Assembly (NCBI GenBank): GCA_900548275.1
Contig: URJY01000023.1
Span: 1 to 36,537 of the forward strand
Reading direction: 5' to 3'
Source: an uncultured Opitutales bacterium
GTDB taxonomy: Bacteria; Verrucomicrobiota; Verrucomicrobiia; Opitutales; Intestinicryptomonadaceae
DNA: 36,537 bases
The position numbers and the translations under genes are program-made. Below the pieces are notes generated by a model that saw only the letters and a list, made by a program, of their open reading frames with translations, was not told the origin of the DNA and made no database searches. Shown here one piece after another: positions 31,534 to 36,537 of the stretch. How positions within the stretch are numbered: position 1 is the stretch's first letter; every line of letters starts with the position of its first letter.

Positions 31534-34212
31534 ATGTACATAAGACACGCACCCGCCCTTCTCCTTGCCATTACCGCCGCGTGCTTTTGCCGAAGCGCGG
31601 ACTTCACCGTGGAAAACATCGGCGGAATCCCGCGAATCTGCGTCGACGGCAAACCCGTACGCGCGCGTATGTTCTACGGCAACGTCCCGGGGGCGCGTTT
31701 CGACGAAACGGGGAGCACCCCCAAAACCGTAAGGATAAAATTCACCGCGACGGGCGATTCGACGGCAGTTTCGCTGAATTTCGGCGCGGCAATCGGCAGA
31801 ATAGAAATTTCCGAAATGGAGCTTGCCGACCTGCAGACGGGGCGGACAACCGCCGCCTACGACTTCGCCGCCCCCGAAGCGAAAATCGGGCACAACTGGA
31901 CAGTCAAAGCCCTCGAAGCGTGGCGCGACCTTCGCGAGGGCATTTCACAAGACCCTCCCGACCCGAAAAAATATCCCGCCCCGCCCTTTTCCGCAAAACA
32001 CGAAAACGGCAGACTCGTAATCGAAAAGGATTCGGTCGATATGTCGCTGCGCCGCAACCAGTCGGTCATCCACGACATCGAGCGGCTGAATTTTCTGCCG
32101 CCCGCACTGAAGACGCAAAAGGGGCACACCTACGAACTGTCCGTGAGGGTTGCGACCGATAAAATGGGACGCTGCGAAATATCGCTTTTCGACGGCGGCG
32201 AAAAGCTCGCCTCCAACACGGGCGAAACTTTTATGTCGCAGGAGAAGTTCGCAAAGGAGCACGGAATAGACTTCGTGTCGTTCGGCGTGCCCGCATTCTG
32301 GAACGACTCGCCGCTCGAGCGCAGGGTTGCGGACGAACGCTTCGGCGCGGCAATCGCGGCAAACCCCGACGTGAAAATAATCGTGCGCCTCGGTTTCGAA
32401 CCGCCGAACGAATGGCTCGACGCACACCCCGACGACCTGATGTGCTCGCCCGACGGCACGCTTATCGAGCGTATGCACGTGCGCTTCCCGACGCCGTCGT
32501 CCGAAGCGTACCGCCGCGACGCAATGGATGCGGCGCGCAAATTCGTCGAATACGTCGAAAGCAAGTACCCCGACAACATCGCGGGCTACCACCCGTCGGG
32601 CGGCAATTCAAGCGAGTGGTTTTACGGCGGCAGCTACGAAAAAGGCTTCCACGGCTACGACAAGGCAACGCTCAAAGCGTGGCGCAAGTGGCTTGCGAAA
32701 AAATACCGCACCGACGCCGAACTGCAAAAGGCGTGGAACAATCCGAACGCGTCGCTCGAGTCCGCCTCAGTGCCGTCGAAAGAGGAACGCTTCGGCGCGG
32801 ATTGCGCATTGCTCGACCCGCAAACCCGCCGCGCCGCAATCGACTTCAATATTTTTCTGCAGGACGAAATGACCGATTTCATCCTGCTCGCCGCCCGCAC
32901 AATCCGCAAAACCGCCCCCGCAAAAAGGCTGTCGGTAATTTTCTACGGGTACGGCGTGGGCTTTTCGACCGTCCCCAACGGACCCGCCTACTCGGGGCAC
33001 TACGGCTTCAAAAAACTGCTCGCCTCGCCCGACATCGACATTTTCACCGCCCCCGTCGCCTACACCGAGCGGCAACTCGGCGGTCTAAAACGCACCGTGA
33101 GCGCGTCGGAATCGGTTCTGCTTGCGGGCAAAATCTGGCTCGACGAAGACGACAACCGCACTTGGCTCGCACCTAAGTCGGGCTCGCCGCCGTACGTGCT
33201 CGACCCGCTCCAGAAGAGCCGCGCCGAAAGCGTCAAAGTAATGCAGCGCAATATGGCAAACCAGACGCTGCGCAACATCGCCTCGTGGTGGATGGATTTG
33301 TTCGGCTGCGGATGGTTTCTCGACAGCCGACTTTGGAACGTCTTCGACCAATTCGAAAAAATCGAAAAACACTTCCGCGACAATCCCATTCCGTTCGAGC
33401 CCGAAACGGCAATCTCGTACGACGAAACCTCGTTGTGTATGATTGCGGGCAAACCGAGCTCGTCGCGCACATGCGCTCAAAGCGTCTACAACCTCAACAA
33501 ATACCTCGCGCCGACGGGCACGCCGTTCGGGCAATACCTGTTCGACGACGTCGCATTCGGACGCGCAAAGGCAAAACTCCACTACGTCGGCGGGGCATAC
33601 GCGCTGACGAAAAAGCAGAGACTCGCCCTGCGCGCCTCGACCGAAAACACTTCGTGCGTGTTCGTCTGGAACGCGGGATACGTCGATTTGGACACGGGCA
33701 AATTTTCGACCGACGCAATCGCCGAAGCGACGGGCTTCGAAGTGGAAAACGCGGGCGACACCCACGCACTCGCCCTGCCCACCGAAGAGGGTAAAAAACT
33801 CGGCATTCCCGAATTCGGTTTCGACCTGAAAATAAACCCGCTGTTTTCGCCGATACCGAAAGCGGGCGACAAAGTGCTCGCCAACTACCCCAACGACAAG
33901 CCCGCAATGCTGCTTCGCACGGGCGGCAAACGCCCGCAGATTTTCATAGGCGCAACCCGACTTTCGCCCGAAGTCTGCCGCGCAATAGCCGAAATCTGCA
34001 ACGTCCACAGCTATGCGGACAACGGCGCAGTGGCGTTTGCAAACGGCGGCTACCTGCTCGTGTACGCCACGAACGACGGCGACCACAAAATAACGCTCAA
34101 GGAGGAAGCGGAGGTAGAAGACGTTCTTGCGGGCAAAAAACTCGGACGCTTCAAAACGAAAACTTTCGCGCTGAAATCGGGCGACGTGCTGCTGATGAAA
34201 CTTTCGAAATAA
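31534..34212 (+). CDS. Secreted glycoside hydrolase, GH42-like (clan GH-A type)
   Basis: An 892-residue exported protein with a signal peptide (about 1-21). Residues 25-225 look like a beta-sandwich, carbohydrate-binding-type region. Residues about 235-640 have the character of a TIM barrel, with HGIDFVSFGVPAFW, VKIIVRLGFEPPNEWLDAHP and GYHPSGGNSSEWFYGG, where Glu361 is a candidate acid/base. The segment WWMDLFGCGWFLDSRLW follows further on. The C-terminal part (about 640-892) resembles the GH42 trimerisation and beta domains, ending with ANGGYLLVYATNDG. This suggests a beta-galactosidase-like enzyme, but the family and nucleophile are not certain and no substrate can be named. It converges with the GH2 gene on a shared terminator. 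Confidence 0.75.
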   Translation: MYIRHAPALLLAITAACFCRSADFTVENIGGIPRICVDGKPVRARMFYGNVPGARFDETGSTPKTVRIKFTATGDSTAVSLNFGAAIGRIEISEMELADLQTGRTTAAYDFAAPEAKIGHNWTVKALEAWRDLREGISQDPPDPKKYPAPPFSAKHENGRLVIEKDSVDMSLRRNQSVIHDIERLNFLPPALKTQKGHTYELSVRVATDKMGRCEISLFDGGEKLASNTGETFMSQEKFAKEHGIDFVSFGVPAFWNDSPLERRVADERFGAAIAANPDVKIIVRLGFEPPNEWLDAHPDDLMCSPDGTLIERMHVRFPTPSSEAYRRDAMDAARKFVEYVESKYPDNIAGYHPSGGNSSEWFYGGSYEKGFHGYDKATLKAWRKWLAKKYRTDAELQKAWNNPNASLESASVPSKEERFGADCALLDPQTRRAAIDFNIFLQDEMTDFILLAARTIRKTAPAKRLSVIFYGYGVGFSTVPNGPAYSGHYGFKKLLASPDIDIFTAPVAYTERQLGGLKRTVSASESVLLAGKIWLDEDDNRTWLAPKSGSPPYVLDPLQKSRAESVKVMQRNMANQTLRNIASWWMDLFGCGWFLDSRLWNVFDQFEKIEKHFRDNPIPFEPETAISYDETSLCMIAGKPSSSRTCAQSVYNLNKYLAPTGTPFGQYLFDDVAFGRAKAKLHYVGGAYALTKKQRLALRASTENTSCVFVWNAGYVDLDTGKFSTDAIAEATGFEVENAGDTHALALPTEEGKKLGIPEFGFDLKINPLFSPIPKAGDKVLANYPNDKPAMLLRTGGKRPQIFIGATRLSPEVCRAIAEICNVHSYADNGAVAFANGGYLLVYATNDGDHKITLKEEAEVEDVLAGKKLGRFKTKTFALKSGDVLLMKLSK

Positions 34213-34233
34213 TCCGACCAACCCGCGCACAAA

Positions 34234-34266
34234 AAAACGCTTCAAGATTCGCACTTGAAGCGTTTT
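34234..34266. terminator. Bidirectional terminator between the two hydrolase genes
   Basis: A perfect 13-bp stem (AAAACGCTTCAAG paired with CTTGAAGCGTTTT) closes a 7-nt loop. It is followed by CGTTTTTTT on the plus strand and by further T residues on the minus strand (A run 34231-34237). It lies 21 bp after the GH42-like stop and 20 bp beyond the GH2 stop, so it can end both transcripts. Confidence 0.88.
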
Positions 34267-34286
34267 CGTTTTTTTCAAAACCGCGG

Positions 34287-36146
34287 CTATTTCACGGTCT
34301 CGATAAGCTTCCGATTCGCCTCGCGCAACCGCTTTTCGTCGAACTTAACAACCGCGCGGTCGTAGGTCATAATGCCGTTCGCCTCGTTTTCGACGTCGGT
34401 AGTCTGCGTATAGACGGCGGCGGTTACGCCGTACTTGCGCATATCGACGAGCATATCGACATACTCGCAATACTTGTCGAGCATTTCATCCGTGTTATTG
34501 AAATTGCTGTAGCCCCATACCTTGCGGCTCTTCCAAGTGTGTCCGTCGACGACATAGCTCAAACCGCCGTATTCGCCGATTGCGTTGACCTTCTGGCACT
34601 CTACCAACATCAGACGCGGATGCGGATAACTGTGCACGTCGGTGTAGTCGCCCTTGTTGACGATGAAATTGCCGCCGCTTGCGGCGTTCACAAGACGGGT
34701 TGCGTCGTACTTTTTCGTCCATTCGGCAACCATCGCAGTGTTCATCTGCCCCCAACCCTCGTTGAACGGCACCCAGACGGCAACCGACGGATTCGACCAC
34801 AGAAAATCTATCATCGCCCGATATTCCTGCATAAACGCATCGAACGCCTTTTGCGAGAACTCGCCCGTGTCCTTTTCCAGATAACGCCCGAACGCCCACG
34901 GAGTGCGGATGTTGCCGTCCTTGCCGCAGGGCATATCCTGCCAAACGAGAATGCCGAGCCTGTCGCAGTGGTAGTACCAACGCGCAGGCTCTACCTTGAT
35001 GTGCTTGCGAATCATATTGAAGCCCCACTGCTTCGTTTTCTCGATGTCGTACTTCAACGCCTCGTCGGACGGGGCGGTGTAGAGACCGTCGGGCCACCAA
35101 CCTTGGTCGAGCGGGCCGAAATTGTAGACGGGCTTGCCGTTGAGCGTCATAACCGCCTTTTCGCGCTTGGGATTGCCGCCCTTTACGAGAACCTCCCTGC
35201 CGATTTTGCGCATAGCCGCATAGCCCGAAACTTCGTCAACCTGCCTGCCAGCGTCGAAAAGCCTTACCTTTGTTCCGTAGAGATACGGCGATTCGGGCGA
35301 CCACAATTTGGGATTTTCCACCTGCAAATATGCCTTCGCGCCCGCAGTGCCCTTCGCCGACGCAACCGCACTTCCGCCGTCGAGAAGCTCGACCTCGAAA
35401 GAACAGCCTTCGGGCGCGGAAACCTCCACACACAAACGCGACTTGTCGACGTCGGCAGTGTATTTTACATTCGCCAAATGCTTTTCCGAAACGGGCTCGA
35501 GCCACACAGTCTGCCAAATGCCGCTTACGGCAGTGTAGAAACAGCCCTTGGGCTTGAGCGACTGCTTGCCGCGCGGCTGAAAACACGCCTCGGGGTCGTC
35601 GGTCGGGTCGACAACCTTGACGCGCAAAACGTTTTTGCCCGACTTCAACGCCTTCGTGATGTCGAACGAAAAGGGCGTGTAGCCGCCCGAATGCGAACCG
35701 ACCTTTTCGCCGTTGACCCACACATCGCAGGAATGGTCCACCGCACCGAAATTAAGAAGGACATTCCTGCCGCTCCAGTCGGCGGGCACTTCGAAATCGC
35801 GCTCATACCAAAGGGCGTCGGAGGCGGTAAACTTTTTGCCCACACCCGACAACGCCGACTCTACGGCAAAGGGCACGAGAATCTCGCCGTCAAACTTCGC
35901 ACAATCTGCGTTAAGCGGCGTGATGGCATAACGCCAAAGACCGTTTAGATTTTTCCATTGCGAACGCACCATCTGCGGACGCGGATACTCGGGCAAAACA
36001 TTGTTCACATCAATATCACGCCCCCACTTGGTCATAATCTCATTGCCGACAGGCGACCAAGCCGCCTCGACAACGGAAAAACCGAAAGCCGACATAAGCG
36101 AAACGAGGGCAAAAACAGCCCCAATTCTTTTTGTATTTCTTCCCAT
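34287..36146 (-). CDS. Secreted glycoside hydrolase family 2 protein
   Basis: A 619-residue exported GH2 enzyme with a signal peptide (1-28, ending VVEA). The sugar-binding jelly-roll (about 55-220) includes WYERDFEVPADW, NFGAVDHSCDVWVNGEKVGSH and GGYTPFSFDIT. An immunoglobulin-like sandwich spans about 221-315, and the TIM barrel follows with RKHIKVEPARWYYHCDRLGI. The acid/base is Glu463 in VWVPFNEGWGQ and the nucleophile is Glu525 in AIGEYGG. Both catalytic residues are present. It is shorter than LacZ (about 1020) and resembles the compact GH2 enzymes of gut and soil bacteria; beta-galactosidase, beta-mannosidase or beta-glucuronidase activity cannot be chosen from the sequence. Confidence 0.93.
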   Translation of the reverse strand: MGRNTKRIGAVFALVSLMSAFGFSVVEAAWSPVGNEIMTKWGRDIDVNNVLPEYPRPQMVRSQWKNLNGLWRYAITPLNADCAKFDGEILVPFAVESALSGVGKKFTASDALWYERDFEVPADWSGRNVLLNFGAVDHSCDVWVNGEKVGSHSGGYTPFSFDITKALKSGKNVLRVKVVDPTDDPEACFQPRGKQSLKPKGCFYTAVSGIWQTVWLEPVSEKHLANVKYTADVDKSRLCVEVSAPEGCSFEVELLDGGSAVASAKGTAGAKAYLQVENPKLWSPESPYLYGTKVRLFDAGRQVDEVSGYAAMRKIGREVLVKGGNPKREKAVMTLNGKPVYNFGPLDQGWWPDGLYTAPSDEALKYDIEKTKQWGFNMIRKHIKVEPARWYYHCDRLGILVWQDMPCGKDGNIRTPWAFGRYLEKDTGEFSQKAFDAFMQEYRAMIDFLWSNPSVAVWVPFNEGWGQMNTAMVAEWTKKYDATRLVNAASGGNFIVNKGDYTDVHSYPHPRLMLVECQKVNAIGEYGGLSYVVDGHTWKSRKVWGYSNFNNTDEMLDKYCEYVDMLVDMRKYGVTAAVYTQTTDVENEANGIMTYDRAVVKFDEKRLREANRKLIETVK

Positions 36147-36170
36147 ATTCTAAAGTATTGTATTGATAGC

Positions 36171-36176
36171 ATTATA
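36171..36176 (-). promoter_or_regulatory. Candidate -10 element for the GH2 gene
   Basis: On the minus strand a perfect TATAAT ends 24 bases before the GH2 ATG. No clear -35 box is found at the expected distance, which would fit an activator-dependent promoter. Immediately upstream is the inverted repeat at 36176-36193. Confidence 0.42.
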
Positions 36177-36193
36177 AGCCGCAAACACGGCTT
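36176..36193. repeat. Inverted repeat abutting the GH2 -10 element
   Basis: AAGCCG, a 6-nt spacer (CAAACA), then CGGCTT: a perfect 6-bp dyad whose edge touches the TATAAT. Its position in the -10/-35 spacer is where a repressor of sugar-regulated genes could bind. It could also be chance, since a 6-bp dyad is short. Confidence 0.35.
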
Positions 36194-36264
36194 TCGGGAA
36201 AAGACCAAAATCAAAGATTCGAAAAAACGCAATTACAAAAAACAAGACAAACAAGAAAGAAGCG

Positions 36265-36279
36265 CGAAAAACACCACGG
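36265..36279 (+). repeat. 15-bp direct repeat, copy 1
   Basis: CGAAAAACACCACGG occurs here and at 36379-36393. An 11-bp repeat (AAAAACTTCCG) follows each copy, at 36294-36304 and 36438-36448. Confidence 0.6.
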
Positions 36280-36378
36280 ATAATCAAAGAAGAAAAAACT
36301 TCCGAGTAAAGTAGACGTCTCAACAATACAGAATACAATAACACACTTAAGCACGCGCAAAATCTAAAAAAATAAGTT

Positions 36379-36393
36379 CGAAAAACACCACGG
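36379..36393 (+). repeat. 15-bp direct repeat, copy 2
   Basis: Second exact copy of CGAAAAACACCACGG, 114 bp from the first. The following 11-bp repeat begins 59 bp after the start of this copy, against 29 bp in the first unit. Confidence 0.6.
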
Positions 36394-36537
36394 GCGTTCC
36401 GCCGCAAAAAACAAATCTTATCCCCGAAAACGCCCTTAAAAACTTCCGCGCAAAGCACACACTATTTAGGCACGTCAAAGTACTTTCATAAGGGTGGCTT
36501 TGCAAACGACACAGGGCGCACAGCGTACTTGGCGTAC

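Larger units (their letters stand above)
36147..36537. other. AT-rich region without a convincing gene
   Basis: This 391-bp end segment is much richer in A and T than the genes. A 102-codon frame runs on the minus strand (36458 to 36150), but its Phe/Leu/Arg-rich sequence looks like the complement of an A-rich strand. The segment holds the GH2 promoter candidate, an inverted repeat and two pairs of short direct repeats. The final 60 bases contain no recognisable start of a further gene. Confidence 0.5.

Noticed and set aside
36150..36458. 102-codon minus-strand frame upstream of the GH2 gene
   Set aside because: The product is rich in Phe, Leu, Val and Arg as expected from the complement of an A-rich strand, resembles no family I know, and overlaps the best promoter candidate of the GH2 gene.

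Overview
The window reads as a chromosomal segment of a diderm, LPS-bearing bacterium. The protein set best fits the PVC group, probably Verrucomicrobiota (Opitutales-like) or a close relative. This rests on LptF/G, LptE, LptB, BamA, Skp and a BamD-like protein together, an HPr kinase in a Gram-negative setting, large periplasmic TPR proteins, a CTC-type ribosomal protein L25, secreted glycoside hydrolases, GC-rich genes with AT-rich gaps, and few recognisable Shine-Dalgarno sequences. The assignment is inference from content; there is no rRNA gene in the window. No CRISPR array, tRNA, rRNA, prophage or insertion sequence was seen.

Layout. (1) 54-2104, minus strand: an LptF/LptG-family permease and lgt. 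(2) 2167-7024, plus strand: class III aminotransferase, yggS, aroE, prepilin peptidase and a Xer recombinase, spaced by at most 9 bp or overlapping, read from a promoter region shared divergently with lgt. (3) 7097-10715, plus strand: BamD-like TPR protein, lptE, rpe, a 301-residue single-pass membrane protein and an 85-residue membrane protein. (4) 10756-15136, plus strand: an 854-residue exported TPR protein, an ExbB/TolQ-type channel, an ExbD/TolR-type partner and an unassigned single-pass protein with a proline-rich stretch. These four genes overlap or are 1 bp apart and look like a dedicated proton-driven envelope machine. (5) 15222-23560, minus strand: lptB, hprK, metH, rodA and rng, converging on block 4 at a hairpin terminator. 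(6) 23847-31246, minus strand: rplY, pth, rpsF, ssb, rplI, dnaB, bamA and skp, closed by a strong intrinsic terminator at 23686-23717. (7) 31534-36146: two exported glycoside hydrolases, convergent on a shared 13-bp-stem terminator. (8) 36147-36537: an AT-rich stretch without a convincing gene.

How the genes fit together. Most of the window builds or services the envelope: lipoprotein maturation (Lgt), LPS transport (LptF/G, LptE, LptB), outer-membrane protein assembly (BamA, Skp, BamD-like), shape (RodA), pilus or secretion (prepilin peptidase) and an energised ExbBD-type system. Informational genes (L25, Pth, S6, SSB, L9, DnaB, RNase G, Xer) sit in the same operons. The hydrolases suggest use of plant or host glycans. 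The most novel parts are the TPR-ExbB-ExbD-unassigned module with the two small membrane proteins before it, and the 892-residue secreted hydrolase whose family I could not fix.
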